A DNA stretch of 64,000 nt from Metabacillus litoralis (GCF_003667825.1 NZ_CP033043.1:1857501-1921500), one strand, 5' to 3'. Shown: positions 1-7,956, counted from the first letter of the stretch. Program-made: numbers and translations. Notes: generated by a model from the letters alone, not told the origin.

Positions 1-571
1 TCCTATTTAAAAAGAAATCTTCCTTTATAATGGAATAAACCTTAGTATCGCGAAATTCCCCTTTTATGTACTCATTTTTTCTAAGAGTCCCTTCATACTT
101 AAATCCTGCCTTCAACATTACTTTTTCAGAACCAATATTATCAGTATCACATCCACCCTCAATTCGATTTAACTCAAGAATCTCAAATCCAAATTTAATG
201 ACCACTTTAATAGCCTCAGAAACTAACCCTTGTCCCCAGTAGTTTCTATTTAGAACATATCCTATTTCAGCTTTTTGATTGTTATTAGACCAATCAACAA
301 AAGAACAAGTACCAATTACTTTATTACTTTCTTTATGTACAATCGCCCAATCTGCTGATTGACCAGTTTTGTATTTTTCAATTACTATACTGACAAAATT
401 ATGTAATGTCTCCTCTTTCGTTTTATTTACTTCCCAAGTCATATGGTGGGCAACCTTTGGATCAGAGGAAAATTCATATATATCATCTAGGTCATTAATA
501 TTAATTTTTCTTAAAATTAGCCGATTTGTTTCAAAGGATGGTAATGCTATTAATGAAGCTTCTATATTCAT
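1..571 (-). CDS. GNAT family N-acetyltransferase (RimJ/RimL-like), partial
   Basis: The reading frame starts at an ATG at 571 behind AAAGGAAAAAGAT and stays open to the left edge, so the last few residues are missing. The N-terminus has the typical ribosomal-protein-acetyltransferase opening (ETNRLILRKI), followed by WAIVHKESNKVIGTC and the acetyl-CoA binding region IGYVLNRNYWGQGLVSEA, then NRIEGGCDTDNIGSEKVM and a GF-x-YEGTLR segment. This is the layout of RimJ/RimL-type GNAT enzymes, which transfer acetyl from acetyl-CoA to a protein N-terminus or a small amine. The substrate cannot be told. It is separated from the membrane-protein pair to its right by about 100 bases. Confidence 0.85.
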   Translation of the reverse strand, partial: MNIEASLIALPSFETNRLILRKININDLDDIYEFSSDPKVAHHMTWEVNKTKEETLHNFVSIVIEKYKTGQSADWAIVHKESNKVIGTCSFVDWSNNNQKAEIGYVLNRNYWGQGLVSEAIKVVIKFGFEILELNRIEGGCDTDNIGSEKVMLKAGFKYEGTLRKNEYIKGEFRDTKVYSIIKEDFFLNR

Positions 572-673
572 ATCTTTTTCCTTTCATTTATCGCTAAATT
601 ATTGATTTTCTTTATCAATTATAGTAGATACTTTTCATACCAGATCCACTCTTATTTACACCTTTTTGTTTCA

Positions 674-811
674 TTACTTGACCTCTTTGTAAGCTTGCAC
701 ATTCTCATTAGGTGTAGTCATTCCAGACTTTTTTTCGAAATAAACCACCATTGCACTAATAACAGTAAGTGGTATCAAAACATATAGCCAAATCGTAGGT
801 ATCAATACCAC
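674..811 (-). CDS. Small single-span membrane protein
   Basis: A 45-residue frame begins with GTG directly after the TAA of the gene at 812-1063, so the two are probably translationally coupled; AAGGAT lies in the end of the upstream gene. Residues 3-24 form one hydrophobic span, followed by YFEKKSG and a short polar tail. The span and following motif (IWLxxLIPLxxxxxxxxYFxKKxG) match the small protein at 24395-24583, so the two are paralogues. I do not recognise the family and no function can be assigned. The start codon is inferred from the coupling and the paralogue. Confidence 0.6.
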   Translation of the reverse strand: MVLIPTIWLYVLIPLTVISAMVVYFEKKSGMTTPNENVQAYKEVK

Positions 812-1063
812 TTATATTATTTTATCCTTAGTGAACATCCCTACTATACTTGTAAGAATTCCTCCAATTAATAATATGATGTTCATAACCATCAAACTTA
901 CTACTCCTTCTAGAGCCATAAGTTCACCAAAAGCTGGGACTAATAAAGGATAGCTTATAACAGAATACAAAATTAACCCAATCCCTACTAATATTCTCTT
1001 TTTTCTTTTTTGTTTCGTAAAAGACAAACTCAACACAATCATTATTAAAGATAATGTGATCAA
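812..1063 (-). CDS. Small membrane protein, three predicted spans
   Basis: An 83-residue hydrophobic protein with about three membrane segments (residues 3-15, 25-46 and 52-76) and a basic cytosolic loop KQKRKKR. It starts at a TTG. The same frame continues upstream for about 20 more codons without an ATG to a stop, and the ribosome binding site is not obvious, so the true N-terminus is uncertain and the gene could be a 5'-truncated relic. Its stop codon abuts the GTG of the next small membrane gene (674-811), suggesting a two-gene transcript. I do not recognise the family. Confidence 0.5.
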   Translation of the reverse strand: MITLSLIMIVLSLSFTKQKRKKRILVGIGLILYSVISYPLLVPAFGELMALEGVVSLMVMNIILLIGGILTSIVGMFTKDKII

Positions 1064-1366
1064 GAAACTACTAGCATATTTCCCCCATAGATTATTTCTT
1101 TGAGCAGATACAGTTGGAGTTATTTAATGAACGATACTAAGTGTTAAGTTAGTTTCCTTCTTAAAACCCCTCTCGTATTGATTCTAAACTTTATAACATT
1201 ATTAATGTATGATATTCGAGTTATCATAATCAGCTTACCATAAATATCCTATTAACTTTAAAATTATTGAAATAACTAAGACAAATCACTTATATAATTT
1301 TTGGAAATATCGGCATAAGTAAAGACGGCATAACGCCGCCTTTTTATAATGAGCATGTAAACGATG
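1064..1366. other. Intergenic, only a terminator hairpin seen
   Basis: No convincing gene on either strand. The only structured element is the hairpin at about 1322-1346, downstream of the anti-sigma gene. Confidence 0.5.
1322..1346. terminator. Hairpin terminator after the anti-sigma gene
   Basis: GACGGC-ATAAC-GCCGCC forms a 6-bp stem with one mismatch, followed by TTTTT on the plus strand and by a weaker T-rich stretch on the minus strand. It sits 20 bases 3' of the minus-strand anti-sigma gene and probably ends that operon. Confidence 0.55.
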
Positions 1367-2674
1367 CTACTGAGAATCAGTTAACGGAATTTTCATATCT
1401 AATTCTTCATATTCCTCAAAGCTTATCTTTTCCGTTACAATATATAGGTTTTCTGAGAAGTTAACATCAAATTTTGCGATATTTTCTTGATTTGGCTTAT
1501 AATCAGGATAAGAAATAGGTTGAAAGTATTGTTCTTCACCATCTTTTTCCCACTTTAAACTTAGCCAATTTCTTGCTTGCTTTAGATTTCCATCAATAGA
1601 ATAATGTAACCAGACCTGCCCTTCTTTCTTTTCAATTTTTGATATAACTAGTTTATTAGTAGCATCTTGATTTAAAACAATCGGTAATGATTCATTAATT
1701 GATTTTTTTATTGAGATTGATTTGGAATCCTGTTTTGGAATATACGCTTTTAACACAAGATACTCAGGCAATTCTTTTGGAGCATGATACCATGTTGTTG
1801 TTGTATGTTTTCCAACACCATACGAAAACCAATCTAAACTTAGTCCACGGGAAGATATAGGTACAATTTCATTCCCCTTTGGATCAAGTATTTCATATAT
1901 GACAGATTTATTATATAAAGGTGAGCTTCTATCAATATTACCATTTTCACTTTCTTCATATCTAATTTTAATGGCACTTTGAGAAGCAATCACTTCGTTA
2001 ATTGTTAATTGTAAATGATCTTTTTTGACAACAGTTTTTGGTTCAAACCTTTTAATCTTTCCAGGCACCTGCTGTATCGGAATACTGAAATTCCAAGTAC
2101 CCTTTTGCTCCTCAATCATGTTGATATTAAAACCTAGCTCAAATTGTTCAGGAAACTCCTTATACAATTCAATAGCTACAATGGCAGTACCTTTTTCATT
2201 ACCTTCCTGGGGAACAAGAGTTAAATCTTTACCCTTTTCACCATTAACCGTTAGTCGATAATGACCTGTAACTCTTTCAAGTTCCTCACCATTGGTGGAC
2301 TCCGCTTCATACTCTACTAGTATTCGTGATCCATCGTACATAACATTTTGCAGAGTTACTTTGATACCATTATTCTCAACTGTCTGATTTAGTTCTGTAA
2401 ACAAACTTGTTTGATCAACAAATTCGATTTGTTCTTCATGACCAGTATTTTTACGTTCAGTTGGAATCCAAGTTGAGCTCATTACAAGTAAAAAAATTAA
2501 AGCAACCGAAAATGTAGAAGCTATGATAACGGGTGTGTTTATACGTCTATTTTGTTTTATTGGCTGATGTATACTATTTAACACTTTCTCTCTATCTTTC
2601 GAGGTGAATTCTAAGTCGTTTCTTACTTCATCTTCTATAAGAATTTCCTTTAACTCAATTAATTTATTCGTCAT
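1367..2674 (-). CDS. Anti-sigma factor, DUF4179-type membrane protein
   Basis: A 435-residue protein with a cytosolic N-terminal segment of about 47 residues, one membrane span at about 48-67 (IIASTFSVALIFLLVMSS) and a large extracellular part made of two beta-rich halves. This is the arrangement of DUF4179/DUF5643-type anti-sigma factors, which hold an ECF sigma factor at the membrane. The start was placed at the ATG at 2674: an AGGAGG lies 9 bases before it, inside the end of the sigma gene. The gene overlaps the sigma gene by 11 bases, so the two are translationally coupled, and it probably inhibits that sigma factor. The inducing signal is unknown. Confidence 0.8.
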   Translation of the reverse strand: MTNKLIELKEILIEDEVRNDLEFTSKDREKVLNSIHQPIKQNRRINTPVIIASTFSVALIFLLVMSSTWIPTERKNTGHEEQIEFVDQTSLFTELNQTVENNGIKVTLQNVMYDGSRILVEYEAESTNGEELERVTGHYRLTVNGEKGKDLTLVPQEGNEKGTAIVAIELYKEFPEQFELGFNINMIEEQKGTWNFSIPIQQVPGKIKRFEPKTVVKKDHLQLTINEVIASQSAIKIRYEESENGNIDRSSPLYNKSVIYEILDPKGNEIVPISSRGLSLDWFSYGVGKHTTTTWYHAPKELPEYLVLKAYIPKQDSKSISIKKSINESLPIVLNQDATNKLVISKIEKKEGQVWLHYSIDGNLKQARNWLSLKWEKDGEEQYFQPISYPDYKPNQENIAKFDVNFSENLYIVTEKISFEEYEELDMKIPLTDSQ

Positions 2675-3236
2675 AAAACATATCCTCCTCATTTAAGAGT
2701 GGTAGGAGTTTTTCTTTTGCCCTTCTTAACCTCGTTTTTACTGTATCAATTGGCACACCTAAAATTTCCGCAGTTTCCTTTAAACTTAGCTCTTGTACAT
2801 AGTATAAATAAATGGAGTCTTTATATTTCGTTGGTAATTTATTTATACATTCCTGAATTTGTTTTTTCATATTTTTTTGTAGTACTACTTTTTCCGTACT
2901 ATTTCTTTCTTCTATATCTTCTCTAGGCTTCATTCCAATTGGAATTACTCTCCGAAAATATGAAGATCTTAAATAGTCTTTACATTGATTAATAGTGATC
3001 CGGAAAAGCCATGTTTTAATGGCAGACTGTCCTTTAAATGTATGTAATTTTTTATAGCATTTAATATATACATTTTGAACGATATCCTTAGCAGCTTCTG
3101 TATTTTTTGTGTAAGTATAAGCTAATGTAGTGAGATCCGTGCCATACTGTATCATTAACTCAGTTAGGATTAGATCTAAATCGTCAGCACTAGCATACTT
3201 CAACTCCTTATAAAGCATTTCCCCATTAGGTTTCAC
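2664..3236 (-). CDS. RNA polymerase ECF-type sigma factor
   Basis: A 190-residue sigma-70 family protein of the ECF group, with only regions 2 and 4. Region 2 lies at about 40-95 (DIVQNVYIKCYKKLHTF, then KTWLFRITINQCKDYLRS, the -10 recognition helix). Region 4 lies at about 132-178 (LPTKYKDSIYLYYVQELS and an HTH with ETAEILGVPIDTVKTRLRRA). A good GGAGG precedes the ATG. It is followed by its overlapping membrane anti-sigma gene. A possible ECF-type promoter 28-55 bases upstream suggests autoregulation. It resembles SigV/SigW-type factors, but I cannot match it to one B. subtilis sigma factor. Confidence 0.9.
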   Translation of the reverse strand: MKPNGEMLYKELKYASADDLDLILTELMIQYGTDLTTLAYTYTKNTEAAKDIVQNVYIKCYKKLHTFKGQSAIKTWLFRITINQCKDYLRSSYFRRVIPIGMKPREDIEERNSTEKVVLQKNMKKQIQECINKLPTKYKDSIYLYYVQELSLKETAEILGVPIDTVKTRLRRAKEKLLPLLNEEDMFYDE

Positions 3237-3260
3237 ATCTCATAACCTCCTTTCCAACTA

Positions 3261-3291
3261 TTAGACGTTTTAAGAAGTAGCAACAGGTTCA
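3261..3291 (-). promoter_or_regulatory. Possible autoregulatory ECF sigma promoter
   Basis: On the minus strand TGAACCT is followed after 17 bases by CGTC, about 28 bases upstream of the sigma gene ATG. This resembles the GAAC/CGTC pattern of ECF promoters, though the -35 is not an exact AAC consensus. Inference from pattern only. Confidence 0.35.
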
Positions 3292-3375
3292 TAATTTTAA
3301 ATTTCCAGTATTAGATTCTTATAAAAAATAAAAATAGTGCTGATTTTTATGTAATAAAATCAGCACTACATTCGT

Positions 3376-3585
3376 TTAACGTGATGGTTTTGGCGGTTGA
3401 CATTCTTCACATTTACGTTGGTTATTGTTCTTAAATTTTGTAAATGTTTTTTCAAAATTGTTACCACATGAACATTTAAAAAGTAACTTTTGAGAAAAAC
3501 CGTGATATTCAGTCGTTAACAGCTTAGTATCAGAGTTTTTTTCAACAAATTCTTTAATTTTACCGATTGTCCAGCGTTTATTCAT
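3376..3585 (-). CDS. Small zinc-ribbon protein
   Basis: A 69-residue protein starting at the ATG at 3585 behind TGGAGGTG. The N-terminal half (WTIGKIKEFVEKNSDTKLL) is helical and charged; the C-terminal half has a four-cysteine ribbon, FKCSCGNNFEKTF followed by KCEEC, ending in PPKPSR. This pattern resembles the zinc-ribbon module found next to nuclease or DNA-binding domains in some phage and homing-endonuclease-like proteins. Here no catalytic domain follows, so it may be a stand-alone nucleic-acid-binding protein or a leftover module. Function unknown. It is the gene to the left of the first 52-bp repeat array. Confidence 0.6.
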   Translation of the reverse strand: MNKRWTIGKIKEFVEKNSDTKLLTTEYHGFSQKLLFKCSCGNNFEKTFTKFKNNNQRKCEECQPPKPSR

Positions 3586-3786
3586 TAATATACACCTCCA
3601 TATTTTATCACTAGGCGGAGGCTTTCTCCGTTCCATATGAACAAGGTTATTATTTCCCTAAGTAAATAATTATAGCATAAGCTGATCGATAGTACGGGAT
3701 AAATAGAAAACAAGTACATCAGTCATTGTGAAAAGAAAGAGCTTGAATGCTGTTGAACCATACTCCCCTCTTGTTCTACTAACGTT

Positions 3787-3835
3787 TTGTCGTTTATATG
3801 CCTGATGAACGACTTTTCTCTCTTGTTTTTCAGCG
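3787..3835. repeat. Left flanking hairpin unit of array 1 (GTCGTTTAT type)
   Basis: GTCGTTTAT (3789-3797) and ATGAACGAC (3805-3813) can pair, with one T-G wobble on the plus strand, and are followed by a T/C-rich tail. Two further copies of this unit type lie at the other end of the array, so the 52-bp array is bracketed by a second, unrelated hairpin unit. Confidence 0.6.
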
Positions 3836-3850
3836 TTTTCACTCTTTTTT

Positions 3851-4882
3851 CTGTCCCGATTTTGCCACTATCGAGACACAGTTGCATTGCTCGCTCTTTT
3901 TTCTGTCCCGATTCGCCCACTATCGAGACTCAATTGCACTGCTCGTTCTTTTTTCTGTCCCGATTTTGCCACTATCGAGACACAGTTGCATTGCTCGCTC
4001 TCTTTTCTGTCCCGATTCTGCCACTATCGAGACTCATTTTGGCTGCTCGTTCTTTTTTCTGTCCCGATTCGCCCACTATCGAGACTCATTTTGGCTGCCC
4101 GCTCTTTTTTCTGTCCCGATTCGCCCACTATCGAGACTCAGTTGCACTGCTCGCTCTCTTTTCTGTCCCGATTCTGCTACTATCAAGACTCATTTTGGCT
4201 GCCCGCTCTTTTTTCTGTCCCGATTTTGCCACTATTGAGACACAGTTACACTTCTCGTTCTTTTTTCTGTCCCGATTCGCCCACTTTCGAGACACAATTG
4301 CACTCCTCGCTCTTTTTTCTGTCCCAATTCGCCCACTATCGAGACTCATTTTGGCTGCCCACTCTTTTTTCTGTCCCGATTCTGCCACTATTGAGACACA
4401 GTTACATTGCTCGCTCTCTTTTCTGTCCCTATTCGCCCACTATCGAGACTCAGTTGCACTACTCGCTCTCTTTTCTGTCCCGATTCTGGCCACTATCGAG
4501 ACTCAATTGCACTGCTCGCTCTCTTTTCTGTCCCTATTCGCCCACTATCGAGACTCAGTTGCATTGCTCGCTCTCTTTTCTGTCCCGATTCGCCCACTAT
4601 CGAGACTCAGTTGCATTGCTCGCTCTCTTTTCTGTCCCGATTCGCCCACTATCGAGACTCATTTTGGCTGCCCGCTCTTTTTTCTGTCCCGATTCTGCCA
4701 CTATTGAGACACAGTTACATTGCCCGCTCTCTTTTCTGTCCCGATTCGCCCACTTTCGAGACACAATTGCACTGCCCGCTCTCTTTTCTGTCCCGATTCG
4801 CCCACTATCGAGACTCATTTTGGCTGCCCACTCTTTTTTCTGTCCCAATTCGCCCACTACCGAGCCTCAGTTGCACTGCTTG
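3851..4882. repeat. Array 1: about 20 tandem 52-bp hairpin units
   Basis: The unit CTGTCCCGATT-CGCCCAC-TATCGAGACTCA plus a spacer ending in CTCTTTT repeats every 52 bases from 3851; unit starts are 3851, 3903, 3955, 4007 and so on to 4840. One unit near 4475 carries an extra G. Each unit has TGTCCCGAT and ATCGAGAC arms around a 9-base loop. Spacers fall into two main types (AGTTGCACTGCTCGC and ATTTTGGCTGCCCGC). No frame on the plus strand has stops, but there is no ribosome binding site and translated products are merely the repeat read in three registers. It lies directly 3' of the minus-strand Nudix gene. Confidence 0.92.
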
Positions 4883-4978
4883 TCGTTCATATACCAGAAG
4901 AAGAACGACATTCCTCTCAAGTTTTCCCCACGTTGTCGTTCATAACCCTATGAACAACTCTCCTCACAAGTTTTGTCT
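4882..4978. repeat. Right flanking hairpin units of array 1 (two copies)
   Basis: Two more copies of the flanking unit. The first has GTCGTTC (4882-4888) and GAACGAC (4903-4909). The second has GTTCATA (4938-4944) and TATGAAC (4949-4955). Each is followed by a similar TCCTC-CAAGTTTT tail. Together with the copy at 3787 they bracket the 52-bp array. Confidence 0.6.
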
Positions 4979-4993
4979 AACATTAGAATAACC

Positions 4994-5446
4994 CTAGATA
5001 TAATTATTAAAAAGTTGAATTGATTGTATGTTCCCACTTAATACGTTTTGTATTATTTGATTTAGTACGCCTGCTTCCCGCAATTCTTTATCTTTTAATT
5101 CAGAAAGTTGGTTAACTTTAATCCACTTAGCATCTACAATTTCATCCTCTTCAAGAGATAGAGCACCACCAGTAACCTCGGCGATAAAATGAAAAAGAAA
5201 TACTTGATTGTTTGTACTGCTCATGAACTGATAAACACCCGTTGTACCTGTTAATTTTATCTCGAGCCCAGTTTCCTCCTTTACTTCCCTATGAGCTGCT
5301 TCAAGAATGTCTTCACTGTATTCAATTCGTCCACTTGGAAAATTCCATTTATTATGTGCAGTAGGCTTATTTTCTTTTATTATTAACACTTTATCATTAC
5401 AAAGAATTGATACACTAACCACTAATACAAATTTATTTTGTGACAT
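4994..5446 (-). CDS. Nudix hydrolase
   Basis: A 150-residue protein with a complete Nudix box at about 39-61: G-R-I-E-Y-S-E, seven residues, then REVKEETGL, matching GX5EX7REUXEEXGU. Such enzymes hydrolyse nucleoside diphosphates linked to another moiety, using Mg2+ bound by the box glutamates. The upstream PTAHNKWNFPSGRIEYSE gives the usual beta-strand before the helix. The substrate cannot be deduced; MutT/ADP-ribose type is possible. No terminator is visible between its stop codon and repeat array 1, so the array may be transcribed as its 3' untranslated region. Confidence 0.88.
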   Translation of the reverse strand: MSQNKFVLVVSVSILCNDKVLIIKENKPTAHNKWNFPSGRIEYSEDILEAAHREVKEETGLEIKLTGTTGVYQFMSSTNNQVFLFHFIAEVTGGALSLEEDEIVDAKWIKVNQLSELKDKELREAGVLNQIIQNVLSGNIQSIQLFNNYI

Positions 5447-5804
5447 TACGATCTCCCTATATCTATTTTTACAACTACTTGTCCAATACTGTACCAGCTG
5501 GTACTAAGAAATGTGAAGAATACTCTCAAAAATTGTTTTATTACGTATCAATTCATAAAACAAATTAAGACCCTTCTTTCTTCTATTGAAATTGTTCATA
5601 TCCTTCTTTATTTAATAAACTCTTGATTACTGGGCTAAATAAAAACATAATCCTCTGTCTCTATCTTGATATCATTACAGTTTTATCTATAATGGTTAAT
5701 GATATAGTTGATATAAATTATCCTACTATCTAACAAGTATTGTTTATTTCGGGACAGTGAACCTGTCCCTCTGTCCCATTTTATTTTAGTTTGGAGGGTT
5801 TACT
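5447..5804. other. Intergenic with one dispersed hairpin repeat
   Basis: No supported gene in about 350 bases. It contains the GGGACAG/CTGTCCC element at 5751-5778 and, at 5793-5798, the GGAGGG ribosome binding site of the next gene. Confidence 0.5.
5751..5778 (-). repeat. Dispersed GGGACAG...CTGTCCC hairpin element
   Basis: On the minus strand the order is GGGACA, a short gap, GGGACAGGTTCACTGTCCC. The same arrangement occurs at 8223-8250 (minus) and 19747-19773 (plus). Here it lies in the leader of the downstream plus-strand gene rather than at a stop codon. Confidence 0.75.
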
Positions 5805-6821
5805 ATTACGTTCGGTCCACGCATATTAAAAACAGGTTTAGCTGTTGCTTTATCGATATACATATGTTCGTTGATGCATCTTGAACATGCTGTTTTTGCT
5901 GGAGTTGCGGCCATTTTAGCTATTCAGCCTTCTGTTTATCGTACTTGGAAGCAAATGGTTGATCAAATTTTGGCTAATACGATAGGAGCTACGATTTCCC
6001 TGTTTTTTATTTATTTCTTTGGAGAAAATCCAGTAATTATAGGCTTCGTTATTATCTTAGTTATCGCAATTAGTTTAAAATTAAAGCTGCAAAGTACCAT
6101 TTCCCTAACACTAGTAACAGTCCTGGCTGTGATGAGTGCCGCTGGAAGTGAGGATCTATATTTTGCTTTAGAACGATTTTATATTATTTTAATCGGAACA
6201 TGCACAGCCATATTAATTAACCTTCTTATTTTTCCACCAAAATATAAGAAGTCATTTGTACAGCTTGTTGAAACAACATTTCAAAATATGTCATTGCTCA
6301 TCAGAACTGCCATTTCCAATGAGTTAACAGAGAGCTCATATCAGGAGTATAGTAAGAATTTTAAAAAGGATATAAAAAAATTAGAAGAGCTATTTCAATT
6401 GTTTGATGAAGAAAGAGTAAAACTCGGAAGAAAGTCAAATCAGCTGCAAGTAAGAGAACTCCTTGTTTTCAGGCAGTTGTTTAAAACATTGCAAGAAGGT
6501 GAACAGCTTTTAGAAAATATCGAGGAACACTTTTTTCAAAGCAAAAAATCTGAAAAGGAAAGTCAATTTTTTGACGATCAACTTGAATACTTAATGAAGT
6601 ATCATGAATTTTTACTTTTAAAATATCAAGGTAAAATAAAAGAAAAACATTCGAGCTTTGAGTATGAAGAGATGAAAGAAAGTTATGAACTTAAATTAAA
6701 CTTATATATGCAAAATGCTGATCAAAATGTTCGTTTATTGATTGTCGTATCTTCTATTATTGATTATTCCTTTCATTTAAGAAGATTAGATAAATTAATT
6801 AGTCAATTACATACTCAGTAA
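5805..6821 (+). CDS. FUSC-like (aromatic acid exporter family) membrane protein, ATT start
   Basis: The protein has a hydrophobic N-terminal third with about four spans (GLAVALSIYICSLM, HAVFAGVAAILAIQPSVYRT, NTIGATISLFFIYFF, IIGFVIILVIAI, and a last one near IILIGTCTAILINLLIF), then a long charged helical cytosolic domain. This is the layout of the aromatic acid exporter/FUSC-like family (Bacillus YqjA/YgaE type). The first ATG (5874) would cut off the family's usual opening. The frame is open upstream to ATT at 5805, which lies 6 bases after GGAGGG and gives ITFGPRILKTGLAVAL, so ATT is the likely start. The transported substrate is unknown. Confidence 0.72.
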   Translation: MTFGPRILKTGLAVALSIYICSLMHLEHAVFAGVAAILAIQPSVYRTWKQMVDQILANTIGATISLFFIYFFGENPVIIGFVIILVIAISLKLKLQSTISLTLVTVLAVMSAAGSEDLYFALERFYIILIGTCTAILINLLIFPPKYKKSFVQLVETTFQNMSLLIRTAISNELTESSYQEYSKNFKKDIKKLEELFQLFDEERVKLGRKSNQLQVRELLVFRQLFKTLQEGEQLLENIEEHFFQSKKSEKESQFFDDQLEYLMKYHEFLLLKYQGKIKEKHSSFEYEEMKESYELKLNLYMQNADQNVRLLIVVSSIIDYSFHLRRLDKLISQLHTQ

Positions 6822-6856
6822 TATGGATATACTACCTGTTTTTTTGTAAATAATAA

Positions 6857-6876
6857 GCAGTGTTAAATAACACTGC
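6857..6876. promoter_or_regulatory. Perfect inverted repeat just before an AGGAGG
   Basis: GCAGTGTTAAATAACACTGC is a perfect palindrome (9-bp arms, 2-base centre) ending one base before the ribosome binding site of the small gene at 6889. No T-run follows, so it reads as an operator or a leader hairpin rather than a terminator. Confidence 0.5.
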
Positions 6877-6888
6877 AGGAGGCCTATA

Positions 6889-7047
6889 ATGAAAAACCAA
6901 CAAGCTCATAAGAACTCAGGTTCAGCAATGAGTCCTGGGTTTGCCGGCACTGACCCACAAAAGGTGAAACAGGAAATTCAAAAAGATATAAGTCAAGGAC
7001 AAGGTGCAATGACTTCCCGAGAAGCTGGAGCAATGAACGACAATTAA
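6889..7047 (+). CDS. Small SASP-like protein, 52 residues
   Basis: A 52-residue hydrophilic protein behind a perfect AGGAGG, starting MKNQQAHKNSGSAMSPGFAG and ending AMNDN. It contains no cysteine, is rich in Gln, Ser, Gly and Ala, and has the segment FAGTDPQKVKQEIQKD. The composition and the F-x-G-T-D-x-Q-K-V pattern recall gamma-type small acid-soluble spore proteins, but the similarity is weak and I would not assign a gene name. It is followed by a strong terminator at 7078-7112 and preceded by a palindrome, so it is probably a single-gene transcript. Confidence 0.7.
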   Translation: MKNQQAHKNSGSAMSPGFAGTDPQKVKQEIQKDISQGQGAMTSREAGAMNDN

Positions 7048-7077
7048 AATAAAGGATTCTTCTAGTTACATTAGAAA

Positions 7078-7112
7078 GAAGCTCAGAGTTTTATAACTCT
7101 GAGCTTTAAGGA
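7078..7112. terminator. Bidirectional terminator between convergent genes
   Basis: AAGCTCAGAGTT and AACTCTGAGCTT form an about 12-bp stem around a small loop. It serves the small plus-strand gene and the minus-strand yisP gene. Confidence 0.75.
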
Positions 7113-7131
7113 ATTAAGGTTTCCAGGTTAT

Positions 7132-7956
7132 CTAATCAACTTGTACTTCCTGAACAATTTTTTCTACTTCAGCACGACTGATTTTCTCGCGACCATCCTT
7201 TAATGCCTTTAAAGTTTTATGAGCAATTGCCAGCGGTAAACGACAGAATAATAAAATCGTTCTTTTATTAATACTTTTGATATATTCATTTGCCATTGCT
7301 AGGTTCTCGTTAGCATAAGAAAATAGCTCATTTTGATTCCAGCCATCAGGAACAAAGCTTACTCCACGTTCATCCATATCTTCATGTTGATTACGTAAAA
7401 TATTAACAGCCTGTAGTCCTCTTCCATAGCCAATTGCTAAGTCACGGTCTGTTTCAATTCCGTCATGCCACTGCCATAAATCTGATAGCATAACCCCAAC
7501 TAATCCAGCAACATAATAGGTATAGTCATCCAAATCTTCACGTGTTTTTATGTCCCAACCTGCTTTTGACCACTTTGCCATTCCCATTGCCATTTCACTT
7601 GTAGCAGCTTGTACACGACTTTTCGCACCTGTAGGAGTTAATGATAGCCAATCCGCTAATCGCAATGTCACTTCAGGTAATACATCTTTATATGGCGAAA
7701 CTACTTCATTATACTTTTGATTATTAAAGTTTTCTTCAAGTAATAACTGACTTACTTCCATTAGTAAATCATGCTTTACATCATTTGAGAGTTCTTGGTG
7801 ATCTTCAATTTCATCTATAGCCCGCATTGCTAAGTAAGCTACTGCCACCGCATCTTTTAAATCTTTTTTCAAAAAAGTAATCGGTATATAAAATGTTCGA
7901 CTTGTTGCCTTTAATACTTCCATCGCCTCTTTTTGCAATACCTTTAGTTCTTTCAT
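7132..7956 (-). CDS. yisP: Squalene/phytoene synthase-family protein, YisP-like farnesyl diphosphate phosphatase
   Basis: A 274-residue member of the head-to-head prenyl synthase fold. The first Asp-rich motif is present as DEIED (about 48-52). The second, normally DxxED, reads NQHED in NILRNQHED (about 185-193), so its first Asp is Asn. B. subtilis YisP is described as lacking parts of these motifs and acting as a phosphatase making farnesol from farnesyl diphosphate, used in membrane microdomain formation. The start at 7956 was chosen because GGAGG lies 9 bases upstream, inside an alternative start 15 bases earlier. Identity rests on family resemblance; a true synthase is possible but less likely. 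Confidence 0.78.
   Translation of the reverse strand: MKELKVLQKEAMEVLKATSRTFYIPITFLKKDLKDAVAVAYLAMRAIDEIEDHQELSNDVKHDLLMEVSQLLLEENFNNQKYNEVVSPYKDVLPEVTLRLADWLSLTPTGAKSRVQAATSEMAMGMAKWSKAGWDIKTREDLDDYTYYVAGLVGVMLSDLWQWHDGIETDRDLAIGYGRGLQAVNILRNQHEDMDERGVSFVPDGWNQNELFSYANENLAMANEYIKSINKRTILLFCRLPLAIAHKTLKALKDGREKISRAEVEKIVQEVQVD

Noticed and set aside
3851..4882. CRISPR array
   Set aside because: A 28-base repeat plus 24-base spacer is the right size, but the spacers are near-identical in two or three types, and no cas gene is present in the window.
3787..4945. Long overlapping plus-strand open frames through array 1
   Set aside because: All three frames are open only because the 52-bp unit lacks stop codons; there is no ribosome binding site and the products are the same repeat read in three registers.
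5500..5750. Small peptide frame on the minus strand (MFLFSPVIKSLLNKEGYEQF)
   Set aside because: Only about 21 codons, a poorly spaced ribosome binding site and no support from context.
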